From Lineus longissimus (taxonomy: Eukaryota > Nemertea > Pilidiophora > Heteronemertea > Lineidae), in assembly GCF_910592395.1 (NCBI RefSeq), contig NC_088317.1, positions 3,658,001 to 3,722,000 on the forward strand: a DNA stretch of 64,000 nt. Reading direction: 5' to 3'. Positions 49,501 to 58,800 of the stretch are shown here, piece after piece. Both the position numbers and the translations under genes were made by a program. The notes beneath the pieces are model-generated. The model did no database searches and was not told the DNA's origin. It saw nothing but the letters and a program-made list of their open reading frames with translations. Each line of letters starts with the position of its first letter. The first letter of the stretch is position 1.

Positions 49501-51593
49501 GTGGAACTTTAATGAATTCTCTGTTCACTGGTAATAGCCTTGCAAGTTGAATCTTGCCCAGTTAACTTCGGTGTGATTATTTCATTTATCTGAACCTGAC
49601 ATTATCCCTCCTGTGTTTTCAGACTCTCTCACAGGCCACACTCAGCCAGATGTACACACAGAGCCAGGACGTGAAATTCGCACAGTCTGTCATGGAACCT
49701 GAAGCCAAAGTTGTTCAGAAACTTAAGAACAAGGCCATGACTCCACCAGTTACGTTGAAAAGCTTCTTCCAATCCGTGTCCCGGAGCGAATCCCCACTGG
49801 AGACCTCAGACAAGACAAAAGAAAAACTGCAAACTATAAAAAGTGTGAAGAAAAAACCGGACGATAGTATCAGTAGCCATTTTAGACCAGTTTCACGTGC
49901 GGCATCGTGGGATTCGTTTTCAAAGAATTTTAAATCTGTGGATGATTCTGGTGAGGGGGTTGAAATTGTTGATGATGTTGATGTGAGGTCTGTTACCTCT
50001 AGTCAGGGACTGCTTTGTGAAAATAGTCAAACTGGCGGTAATTCGCAAGTCGAGACGAAGTCACAAATTTGTGGTGTTTCTGCACGTTCTAGTCCGGCAT
50101 TGGTGAAAAAGGAAAGACAGATGAGCTGTTTTAGCCAGTTCAGACCGGTACCCAAAGATGAGATTTGGAAGAAAGAGGAGAGTGTTCAAAAAGTCGTTGA
50201 GGAGGAGAAAACGGGCGAAAGGGTTAAAGATGGAGACAAGGATTGGACCCCTGATCGTGAGGGAGGTTCGGACTCTGATGATTGTTGTGTGATTGAGGTG
50301 AAAACGGCGTCTGCTGGGAAAAGCAAGAAGTCAGGCAAGGGGAAGCGGAAGTTGAAGGTCAAACTAACGTCTGCTACTAAAAAGAAAAAGAAGCGAAAGT
50401 GTTTGGAGTCTAGCAGTGATGATGATGATGATGATGATCTTTGTGAAATCGTTGCAGATACTGCGACACCTAGAGGTGATGCAGGAACTAAATCTGTAGC
50501 AGACGATGATGACTTTGTTCCAGATACTTCTGTTGCCATGACAACGGTTAGGACGCAGAAGGATAAAAGGAGAGGGTTGGCTGTGTCGAAAGATGACGAT
50601 GATAGTAATGACTTTGTTGTGGTGTCTCCCACTGCTGGAAGACCTAAGAGAGCTTCGGCCAAGAAAGCGAGACGCATCCTTGAGAAAAGTGACAGCGAGG
50701 ATCTTTCTCAAGAAGAAGTATTAGGAGATGGTGAGGATGACGCTGAAATGGATTCAGAAGTTCAAGGGGTTGAGGAGAAGGCTAGGAGTGCTGAAGGTTC
50801 TGGAAGGAAAAAGCGGGGTGGGTCCAAAAAGGTTGCTCCTTCCGATGTTGTGGAGACAACTGGGTCAGTGGCTGAAAAAGTTGTTGAGTTCAGTCAAGTT
50901 GTTGGGAGTGGGAAGAAGAGTTACATTGTTGTGAAGGAGCCTGGAGAGATGGAGTTGAGGAAAGGGGCAGAAGATGTAGGGAAGAAGACGAAAGAAGGTA
51001 AAACTTGTGCAAAAGGGAAAAGAGTGCGAGTGTCTGGCCGCTGTAAATCAATTGCCCAAACAAATATGAATAACACTGCCAATGCAATGACCGAGTCGTT
51101 TCCAAAATCTGAGCCCAAATCTGTTGGTGCAGAAACTGCTGCCAATGGTGTAGACAATTTTGATAGATCAGAAGACATTTTCAGTGAAAGTGCCAAAGCT
51201 GTTGATAAAGAGGGAAGAGTGAATTCTGACAATGCTAAGCCTGGCAGAGATGAAAATTCGGATCACAGTCTGGTTGCTTTGGCCAATGACCTTGTCACTG
51301 CTGAAAGTGACCTTGACCTTGTTGCCAATGAACAAGCAGACGGTAAATCTTTGATGACGTCTGCTGGTGTGTTTTGTTCTGAAAATGAGGCCAATGAACT
51401 TGAATCCATTGAAGTTACTGCTGGTCTTAATACTCAGTCGGAGAATATCACAGTCGAAAAGACTGATGGTGGACTTGAAAGTTCTCGCAAGAGATGTCTG
51501 TCGCCCGAAGTTGACCAAGTTACTTTGAAGAGGTGTCGATTGGCCAGTGATGTATCTGAGCTTGAAAAGGGTGGCAGTCAAGTTGCTGATTAG
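38965..51593 (+). CDS. SBNO: Strawberry notch / FORGETTER1-type helicase-like protein, 1998 residues, 23 coding exons
   Basis: Exons: 38965-40010, 40253-40343, 40569-40676, 40903-41233, 41629-41747, 41915-41967, 42457-42611, 42886-42965, 43351-43418, 43534-43644, 43870-43963, 44171-44308, 44481-44569, 44703-44865, 45109-45299, 45580-45781, 45989-46210, 46524-46687, 46798-46974, 48317-48399, 48696-48885, 49097-49247, 49623-51593. SBNO proteins are nuclear SF2-type ATPases acting in chromatin and transcription (Notch/EGFR pathways in flies, heat memory in plants). Seen: Walker [11 protein letters not shown] (434-443), DECH box (555-558), CSATG, and motif [13 protein letters not shown] (934-944). 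A CxHGxxCxxGxxC cluster at about 1243-1261 resembles plant FORGETTER1. The last 650 residues, in one exon, are charged, with Lys-rich nuclear-signal-like runs and an Asp tract, unlike SBNO1/2 tails. The AAG acceptor at 41628 is the weakest splice site. A PHD finger, present in FORGETTER1, is not seen. Confidence 0.92.
40444..40510 (+). repeat. (ATG)n microsatellite with conserved flank, copy 2
   Basis: GGCAAAGGCCACATTCTGGC then CCATGATGACTG leads into a run of GAT triplets. The flank matches copies at 4018 (inverted) and 44390. It lies in an SBNO intron. Confidence 0.65.
41256..41540 (+). repeat. About 160-bp imperfect tandem duplication in an SBNO intron
   Basis: Units starting near 41257 and 41418 share TTGCATGCCACT, TTGGGCATCAATTG, TTATGGA and a GCTCTGGCATAGCC end. 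The copies are clearly diverged. Confidence 0.7.
42331..42437 (+). repeat. SINE-like 3' tail with (ATT)n
   Basis: A CAGTGCCCTGGAGCAAGCC stretch, ATGGCACTATAATATACTG, then an ATT triplet run is the layout of many animal SINE tails. No polymerase III promoter is visible upstream, so it is probably truncated. Confidence 0.4.
44390..44452 (+). repeat. (ATG)n microsatellite with conserved flank, copy 3
   Basis: TTTGCAAAAGCCCAATTCTG then AGCCAGGATGATTAA leads into a GAT triplet run, matching the other two copies. Within an SBNO intron. Confidence 0.65.
47116..48260. mobile_element. 1.1-kb non-autonomous element with 5' hairpin, GTC run and three 302-bp units
   Basis: Begins with a perfect hairpin AGCTCACCTCT-TAGC-AGAGGTGAGCT (47116-47141), then a long CGT/GTC triplet run (47157-47240), then about three tandem units of 302 bases, each carrying GGCACGTTTC, CCACCAGGGGG (47354, 47656, 47958) and AAGGTCACAGAGGTC. 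It ends near GAGGTGAGCAC. No protein is encoded. A diverged fragment lies at 20982. It sits in the SBNO intron before the exon at 48317. Confidence 0.75.
48477..48636 (-). mobile_element. Family A element, copy 4 (inverted)
   Basis: Reverse-oriented relative to the copies at 15-18 kb, ending GAGGTTCTACTG, with CTTTATTAAGGACA twice and TTTTGGTCCCAAACTTGACT inside. Its left end is degraded. Within an SBNO intron. Confidence 0.7.
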
Positions 51594-52006
51594 TCATGAT
51601 AGGCTGATGAATATGGTGATCACACAAGTGATGTAACTTGTCACTGCTGCAGTGGTCAGCGTAAACTCTGTAGTCCCCTGGTCGGGGCGAGACACCAATT
51701 TGAGTGGAGTTTTGATTCTCCAGGGTGTGAGTGTAGGCCATTGCAGGGTGGGCATAGTTACTGAGTTCTTGGTTAGGCTGCAAGGGTTTAATGGCTGGTG
51801 TGAACAAGCTGATCGTAGAATATTGGGAACATCAACCTCAGACAGGCCGGCCCTCTTACAACAACCCTGTAACTAATAACAGTGACGCCTGTCAATAACA
51901 TGTTATACTGCTCCATATTTTGTGTTCAGCAATGATAAAATGTGCATCTTATTTTTTGAAAATAGCATATTGTAATGGGTTCCAATATTTTACCCGACTT
52001 GTTTTG

Positions 52007-52012
52007 AATAAA
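52007..52012 (+). terminator. Poly(A) signal AATAAA, SBNO
   Basis: AATAAA 414 bases after the SBNO stop, in a GAATAAAAACTTT context, with TATATATTGTGTTG downstream giving a GT-rich element. Confidence 0.65.
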
Positions 52013-52069
52013 AACTTTAATGAAATATATATTGTGTTGTTCCTCTCTTCAAGATTACTGTAAAGTCAG

Positions 52070-52309
52070 TCAGGAGCCATCATGTCTTTCTTGATGAGGA
52101 ACTCCACGCCATATTGGATTAGGTGTCACCACTGTAAAATCTTTAAAATGTTCAGCCACTGGTCCCATGTTGATTTCACTAATTAACCACAAATACACTG
52201 CCACAATCAAAGTCAAAAACACCATTTTTTGTGACTTGGATGGGGACATTTGTCCTCGCTGCCCATCTGCTCGATACAGAAGATTAACCAGCTGGAAGAA
52301 GGTCGTCAT
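52070..52309 (-). CDS. Possible small single-pass membrane protein, 79 residues
   Basis: A minus-strand open frame just past the SBNO poly(A) site encodes 79 residues with one hydrophobic segment (MVFLTLIVAVYLWLI, about residues 29-43) and a polar C-terminus. An in-frame TGA lies two codons upstream of the ATG, and the start context (AAGA before ATG) is good. I do not recognise the family. Hydrophobic frames of this size also arise by chance, and no promoter or poly(A) signal was identified, so this is a weak call. Confidence 0.25.
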   Translation of the reverse strand: MTTFFQLVNLLYRADGQRGQMSPSKSQKMVFLTLIVAVYLWLISEINMGPVAEHFKDFTVVTPNPIWRGVPHQERHDGS

Positions 52310-53632
52310 TCTTGATCAACTGCTGGCACAATCTTGGCTATAAATTCATCTCATTCATCAATGGGTTGAAATTCACACAAGTCTCATTAGGAGCAGATAG
52401 ATCAATTCATGACGCAATTGACCGGCCTCGTTCTGTGGCCTGTATTAAATCGTATACCATAATCAGTCAGAATACAATAGGCCCGGACACTTCGTCCAGG
52501 GGGACATTTTCTGCTTCTACACCAGCCCAGATGACCCAATGAGAGTTGAATTGGTGGATTAAACTTAAATTTCCTTGAATAAGCCGAATATTTTTAGCAG
52601 ATGGAGAGCCCATTGTTAAGAGCATTTAGAGGTATTCAGAATTCCTCACGCTTGAGGGATTAGACATGGACCACCCGTTGGGCTGGAGGGCTTAACAAAC
52701 TTAGGGCCCCTATGTCAACATGCATGAGGTGGACAGGCCCTAATAAAGTTCATGCCTCCAAAACCGACGTATACAAACACCTGATACAAACATGTCTGTG
52801 ACTCGGGAGATGTGACAAACACCGAATGACTTCACTCACTGCCAAGTCTTGGTTCACCATACCACGTGGCGCTTTAGTGTCATTTTGAACTACCCTTTGC
52901 ACAGAAGAACATAATCAGGTAAGATTTTATTTCCATTCTTGATATATCCTCTTGGAGGAATGTTTTATCAGGTGGCATTTTCTTACTATTCTGTCCATAG
53001 GGGCTAGCTACCTGACCCTTTCCTTTTGAGGATATTGTCCTCGGGTGAAGTCAGTCTTGGTCTGTCCTTGGAGGATAGTTTCGCCCCCAGAGCCCGTTTC
53101 GCTCAGGTTGGACGGTCGAAGAAGTCCGTCTTGGTCTATCCTTAGAGGGGTGGTTACTCTTAGGTCTATCCTTGGACGCTGGGATCGTTTGGTTTTAGCA
53201 AACAAAAGAAGTTTGAAGTTTCAGCCATCTATCCGTCCGTATCGAACTGGCTCCTCATTTCTATAAACTAATAACCAGAATATATCTACCATTTCAGGTT
53301 GATTCGTTGAAGGAGTTGGGCACGGACACGATAGATAATTAAACTGATCGAAGCAGGGTCTTTCGCAAAACCGTCGACACAGCCAACAGATCAGTGTTGG
53401 AAAGTCGTCCTGAGGTACAAACCTTCTCGATAAGCAGTATGGAGGTTTGTCCTCACGACTTCATGATCACGGACGGACACCGTTGGAAAACTGACTGACT
53501 GGAGCACCCGGATCTGTTGTTCAGGGATTATCATCTCACGGACGACGACGGCGACACGTTCCCGTGGAGAGTTTCATGTAAACTAACTTACTGATCTAAC
53601 ATCGTGTTGAAAGAGGACAATATTTTGTTTCC
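52310..53632. other. Intergenic region and 5' untranslated sequence of the sulfatase-like gene
   Basis: No coding exon is supported. An acceptor-like ATTTCAG at 53291-53297 could start a 5' untranslated exon. Around 53050-53190 a short diverged repeat (GTCTTGGTCTGTCCTTGGAG and variants) occurs about three times. Confidence 0.45.
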
Positions 53633-55273
53633 ATGTTCTTGACTTCACCGGAAGGCAACGCAGCGATGTCTCGAGTCCTGGCGTCTCTGATTGAGGCCGG
53701 TTTTTCGTCCCTGTGCTCTAAGTTTTCTCGTCGCTCTAGGACAATATTCATCTATGTTCTGACTACCTTAACAATCACAATATTATTCGGCACTCTGATT
53801 TACCTCATTGTGAACGGCGCACATTACAAATGTCGTTATGTCTTCAGTAGTAGGCGCACGAAAAAACCCAATATAATTTTTGTCGTCGTTGACGATTTGG
53901 GTTGGAATGATGTCAGCTGGAAAAACCCGGACATAAAGACGCCGACGCTGGAGCGACTTGCTGAGGAAGGCGTTATCCTCACGCAGGCGTACACTCACCC
54001 TGCGGTGACACCTTCCCGAGCTGCAATGCTCACTGGACTCTATGCGCACAAACTCGGTCTCCAGCACCACGAAATCGACCCCTTCCAAACCAAACACGTG
54101 CCGACGAATGTCCCATTGCTATCAGAGGAGCTAAAAAATTTGGGGTATCAAACGAATCTGATCGGAAAATGGAACCTAGGACACTGTAACTCAAGCTTTA
54201 CGCCTACCAGTCGCGGATTCGAAACATTTTACGGATCGCTTTATTCGCATCATCAAAATCCCTACACAATGAAATGGGACGGCATCCTTGATTTCTGGGA
54301 AAACCGCGAATCCGTCTTCAAACAGGACGACACTCATTCAATGGACTTGTACTTCCAACGTACTATAGACATCATATTTAATCATTGCAAGAGATGTGGT
54401 CGGTCAAAACCTTTTTATATCCACCTTGGATTGTCCGCAAGTACAAACAGTGTGTCGTCATCTTTACTCAGACAGACCAAGGTAAGATTCAACCATGCAG
54501 GGGAGAAGGCTAGAATAATGAAGAAAATTGACAATGGGTTAGAAAGTATTTTGTTGCAACTGTACAACACTAAAATGTTGGATGATACCTTGATTGTGGT
54601 GACGTCAGGCAATGGTGGGGATACTGCTCTAGATCCAGAAACGAATACGCCACTCCGGGGCGGTAAGTTCACTTTATGGGAAGGCGGGGCGCGCGTCCCG
54701 GTTGTGATCCAAGGGCGAATGGTACGCTTCGGCGGTCGCTCGCATAGAGACTTATTCCACGCGGTGGATTGGGTGCCGACGCTCCTCCACGCGGCAGGGA
54801 TACATCCCTCAAAATTTCGACCCTCACTGGACGGCATCAGTCACTGGAACGCCTTCCTGGGGTCAACGAAACAGGCCTATAGCAGGGAAGAAATCCTGTA
54901 TAACATTGACAACAAGAGCGCCGCAATCAGAGTTGGTGACTACAAGCTCATACTGGGCAACCCCGTCGAGAAATCGTACCAGTTCTCAATGAGTGAACTG
55001 GACATAAACCCAAGTTGCGCCCGATACAGAACCTCAATATTGGCCTCAAAGCAAGAGAATTGTTATTCGAAATTTGAGAGTGAAATGTTATTCGACGTTG
55101 CGGAGGACCCCAGCGAAGAGACCAGTATCCTAAAGTACCTGGGCCGAATCGGATTATTGCTGGAGAAGAAACTCGATGGGTACATGCAGGAGGTAGTCCC
55201 GCCGCAGTCTGAGAAATCTCACGAGAACACGGTGGACTTGAAGGATGGGACTCTTTATCCAGGCTGGTGTTAA
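53633..55273 (+). CDS. Arylsulfatase B/I/J-like pseudo-sulfatase, type II membrane protein, single exon
   Basis: An uninterrupted 546-residue frame. After a basic N-terminus a membrane segment (about 37-60) predicts a type II anchor with the sulfatase fold outside or in the secretory lumen. The fold is clear: NIIFVVVDDLGWNDV (Asp87, Asp88), TPSRAAMLTG, GKWNLGH, LWEGGARVP. The catalytic site is not intact: the formylglycine Cys in CxPSR is Val125 (VTPSR), the His of GKWHLG is Asn181, the His after the central strand is Thr271, and the Asp of the DNGG motif is Gly326 (SGNGG). Asp87, Asp88, Arg129, Lys179, Asn327 and Lys345 remain. The frame is fully open, so this looks like a kept non-enzymatic protein, not a decayed gene. 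Met12 (53666) has a better start context than Met1; a TAA lies upstream in frame. The lack of introns among intron-rich neighbours may point to retroposition. Confidence 0.88.
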   Translation: MFLTSPEGNAAMSRVLASLIEAGFSSLCSKFSRRSRTIFIYVLTTLTITILFGTLIYLIVNGAHYKCRYVFSSRRTKKPNIIFVVVDDLGWNDVSWKNPDIKTPTLERLAEEGVILTQAYTHPAVTPSRAAMLTGLYAHKLGLQHHEIDPFQTKHVPTNVPLLSEELKNLGYQTNLIGKWNLGHCNSSFTPTSRGFETFYGSLYSHHQNPYTMKWDGILDFWENRESVFKQDDTHSMDLYFQRTIDIIFNHCKRCGRSKPFYIHLGLSASTNSVSSSLLRQTKVRFNHAGEKARIMKKIDNGLESILLQLYNTKMLDDTLIVVTSGNGGDTALDPETNTPLRGGKFTLWEGGARVPVVIQGRMVRFGGRSHRDLFHAVDWVPTLLHAAGIHPSKFRPSLDGISHWNAFLGSTKQAYSREEILYNIDNKSAAIRVGDYKLILGNPVEKSYQFSMSELDINPSCARYRTSILASKQENCYSKFESEMLFDVAEDPSEETSILKYLGRIGLLLEKKLDGYMQEVVPPQSEKSHENTVDLKDGTLYPGWC

Positions 55274-55469
55274 CGGGAGTGGGGTGGGTTGGTTCCGTTA
55301 TGCGCTAGTCATACATGACATCTATTGATACTTGTGACTTTCGTCCAACAAATTCTACCAACACCAGAAACTCATCAATCTGCCTTCAACACCAATGCAA
55401 AGCTTTGCGCGATCAGCGGTTGGATTGCAATGGAGGTCGTTGCACTTTTATCTGACTGATATTTTGCGA

Positions 55470-55488
55470 AATAAATCGAATGAATAAA
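55470..55488 (+). terminator. Two AATAAA poly(A) signals, sulfatase-like gene
   Basis: AATAAA at 55470-55475 and 55483-55488, about 200 bases after the stop codon. Confidence 0.65.
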
Positions 55489-55587
55489 AACAGATGCTTC
55501 GGGTAATCTTTTTTCTTAATCCACAAAGTACTCGGTAGTTTACAGTGATCTGGAGAATAATGACGCCTTGAAGTATGGTTGCATAAT

Positions 55588-55734
55588 TATACCGGGTACG
55601 GGCCACTTCAAAGACTCGACGGGATTCCGGATCGGGCTCATTTTGTCAAATGCTTTGTAGAGGAGTGAGAGGAACGTATTACATATTCCTTACCCCCTCC
55701 GCGGACGAGTCCACTCTGGCCCGTAACTGGTATA
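55588..55734. repeat. 147-bp inverted-repeat element
   Basis: Starts TATACCGGGTACGGGCCA and ends TGGCCCGTAACTGGTATA, an imperfect inverted pair that extends inward to GACTCG/CGAGTC. It lies between the convergent genes, in the probable 3' untranslated region of the VWA/LamG gene. Either a small mobile element or an RNA hairpin. Confidence 0.65.
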
Positions 55735-55804
55735 TTCAATTGATGCCACGGTATAGACGTGATAGAGGAGTACTGTTAACGAGACAATTCTCAGCCGAAT
55801 CTGA

Positions 55805-58800
55805 CTAACGCCAACGCAGTCTAGGGAAGTTGCGTCGACGACGCCTGCGTTTCTTGAACCATCCGCTCCCTGAAACGAAAAAAACATATACATGTAACAA
55901 ATAAAAGCATAAGAGTTACCAATGAAAGTTTTTCCTGCTCATGCGGGTTATCCTGCATGGACTCGCATCAATCGCCTACTCCCCGTCAGGCGGCAACAAT
56001 TGATGAAAGCGTCACGACTGGATAATAAATGAGTGGTACTATCACACCTTTAGCCGTTATCGTGCAATAGAACGAGACTAATTTTTCAGGAGACTAAATT
56101 TACTTTCACTTCTGAATCGATGTTAGGTAAAGAATCATACCTTCGTGACTGGCACCCACACCAGCCGGTGCCGCTGCAGCAGCAGTTGTTGTGCTTTCTG
56201 TTGGAGCACCTATAAAAAGATATTCGCAACGAGTGTCAGCAATTTTGAGTTGACAGCATGATAAAGAACGAACAAAACCTTCTTCTCCATACGTGTGCCC
56301 TTCTATTAGGGAATTTTCGCAAAGCTCCCGAAACGCCAACGGGATAGGCGTTGGTGTTTCGGGGGCTTTGCGAAAACTCCGTATTGTCGATGGCGCCCGC
56401 ACCTTTCCACTTCCTTCTCCATATGCGTTCCCCTCTTTTTATTTATGCCCCAACGCTTCTCTGAGCGTTTTTTTTACTCACCAAACACCCGCCTCAATAC
56501 GCATAACCTTCATTTATCTGACACACACTCTATACTATTCCCTGCCCTCGTGCATATTTATTGGAAAAATTAAGTCCAAAAATGGAACAAAGGTTTTGGC
56601 ATGAGTACTGTTCGGTAAGTGTAGCGGCTCTCCAAACAAGACAAAAAATGATGCTTGTTCAGCGAGCGCCTCGCCAAATATCCCAAGCCTATATCTTTAA
56701 CAAAACACGTATCATAGGCCTAAACGTGTCTTACCAGGGGGCAGCGTGAAAACTTGCATATTTAGCTCATGGTGATAGGTGTAGCCATACTTCTCCAACC
56801 ATTTCTTCATAGCTGCACCGGCAATTTCTTTGTCCCGCGACAGAGCCATGAAGTTGTTGTTAATGAAAATGCCGTTCGTCTCGAGGTACCCCATGCCGTA
56901 AGCATAAAGGTCACCAGAGTTCATCCATTCGAATGTGCCGACGTTCCCCTGCCCGACGAGAGCGCCATCTAATGTCAGGTACACCGTGCCGCTTGTGTAG
57001 TCGTACCGGTAGGCGCCGAAATGCCAGCCTGGACAACGAAACAAAGCATAAACACTTCAGTTTTCGCAACTACGTGTATACTGACAAGAAAATAAATTTG
57101 GTGGGTGTAAAGAAATCAGTGTCCCGGAAAAGAGTCTTATTCTATCTTTGATGACAAAAATATGGTGCGCATAGTCAAAGAAACCAATGACCGTACATAT
57201 GGAACTTTGCAATGGAATCCACTGACTCTTTTTGAATTGAATCTCTTCCGTCACTCACCATTGGCGATAGAAACACTACCCTGTGTTTCATATTTCTTCG
57301 CGGGGGACCGGAACCACGCCGCGGACTTTCCGCCGCTGATCTTCATCCCGAAGACGGCCTGCGCCGGCCCTTGGCCTTCCCCTACTATGCGTAAGATGGC
57401 GCCATCTTTGCCAGCGTAGTGGAAATACGCCCCGACCGTGAACGCACGAATGCCCAGGCCAACATTGGCGTTCGTCACCATGAAGTTGTCCTTAAAGGTA
57501 TTTGTGTTGATGAAGTAGTAGCCACCAAATCCCTCTTCCCGGAAAAAGTTGTGGTAGCGGGTTGGGATCGGTTTGTCTGAATCGAAATTGATGAATTAAA
57601 CGCTGGTTGCCAAAAGAACTAACGTGATCTGATTCTGCTGAAAGTTTTTCCTCTGCCCAAAAGCCATTCGTAATGTTATCTTCATCCCTTTAACTCCGTA
57701 GAACCGGTTAAACCGTTTTCAAAGTGTAAACCTCACTATTAACTTTAACTAACAATCGGAAAAACATACAGTTACCTGTCGCAAACTTCTTCAGCTCCAA
57801 GAAGTTCATATGTCCGCCACTGCCTTGACTCTGTAAAACCCGTGACCGTTTTCAAGATGTAAACGTGAGCGCAAACGCAACGCAAGAAGGTTGCACACTC
57901 TAACGGAATGTAAAACGTCCACGTGAAATGCAATGTTTACAAAACCCCACTACAAGGTTGCAAAACCTAACGTAATGTAAAATGAAATGTTATTAACGAA
58001 TTCTGACTACAAGCTTTACAGCATTTAAAAAAAATGGAGCAGCGGGCCTACCTATTTCATACTTCTTTGTCTCCAACAGTTTATTCAAGTCTACCCTGGC
58101 TTTGGCCTCGTCCATGAAGCTCATGATATCCGACGCAGCAATGGCAGCCGTAGATAGTAGCGTCCTCCGTCCCAGCAGGTCCATGTTACCATTTAACGTC
58201 AGTTTGAATGGGTCGTTGTTCACGATGCCGCATAACCTTCCATCTGTGGAGATGCCCATCATGCCATTCGTGCAGTTTATCCGGAGGCCAAGGAGACGCC
58301 AGCCTGGAACATACGTGGTCTGGTCACGAGGGTGTAGCCATCGTCATTGACTCGCTTTCGGCCAGCGCATAATTATAAGAACGGTAAACCGTGCGCTACC
58401 ACCTTCTCCATACATGTTCCCTTCATTTTTATTCAAATGATACACAATTCACACCACCCCTTCTTCGGCCATACACATTCCCTTCCTTGGATTCATCTGA
58501 CACGCAAATAGTATCACCCTTTCTCCATACACGTCCCCTTCTTTCTATTCATCGGAAAGGTACATACCTTTCTAAGCCCCAATAGCGGCCATACACCCCT
58601 CTTCCTTTTGCTCATCTGACTCAAAAACGTACTACCCCCTTCTCCAAACACTTTGCCATACTTTTACTCATTTTACACACAAGCGTACCACTGCCAACTC
58701 CGCCCGTACACTTTCCTATTTTAGAATTGCCGTCTCTCGAAAGTATACGCATGTAATTGCTTTGTGGTGTGCATTGGTAAATCCCAGCATAACCAGTGAT

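Noticed and set aside
50186-50711. Ser- and Ile-rich minus-strand frames of 115-163 codons
   Set aside because: They are antisense shadows of the charged SBNO C-terminal exon.
55690-55893. Alternative frame for the last VWA/LamG exon ending in a longer neutral tail
   Set aside because: It needs phase 0 at the acceptor, but the previous exon ends in phase 1; the phase-1 reading gives the basic tail and a stop at 55805-55807.
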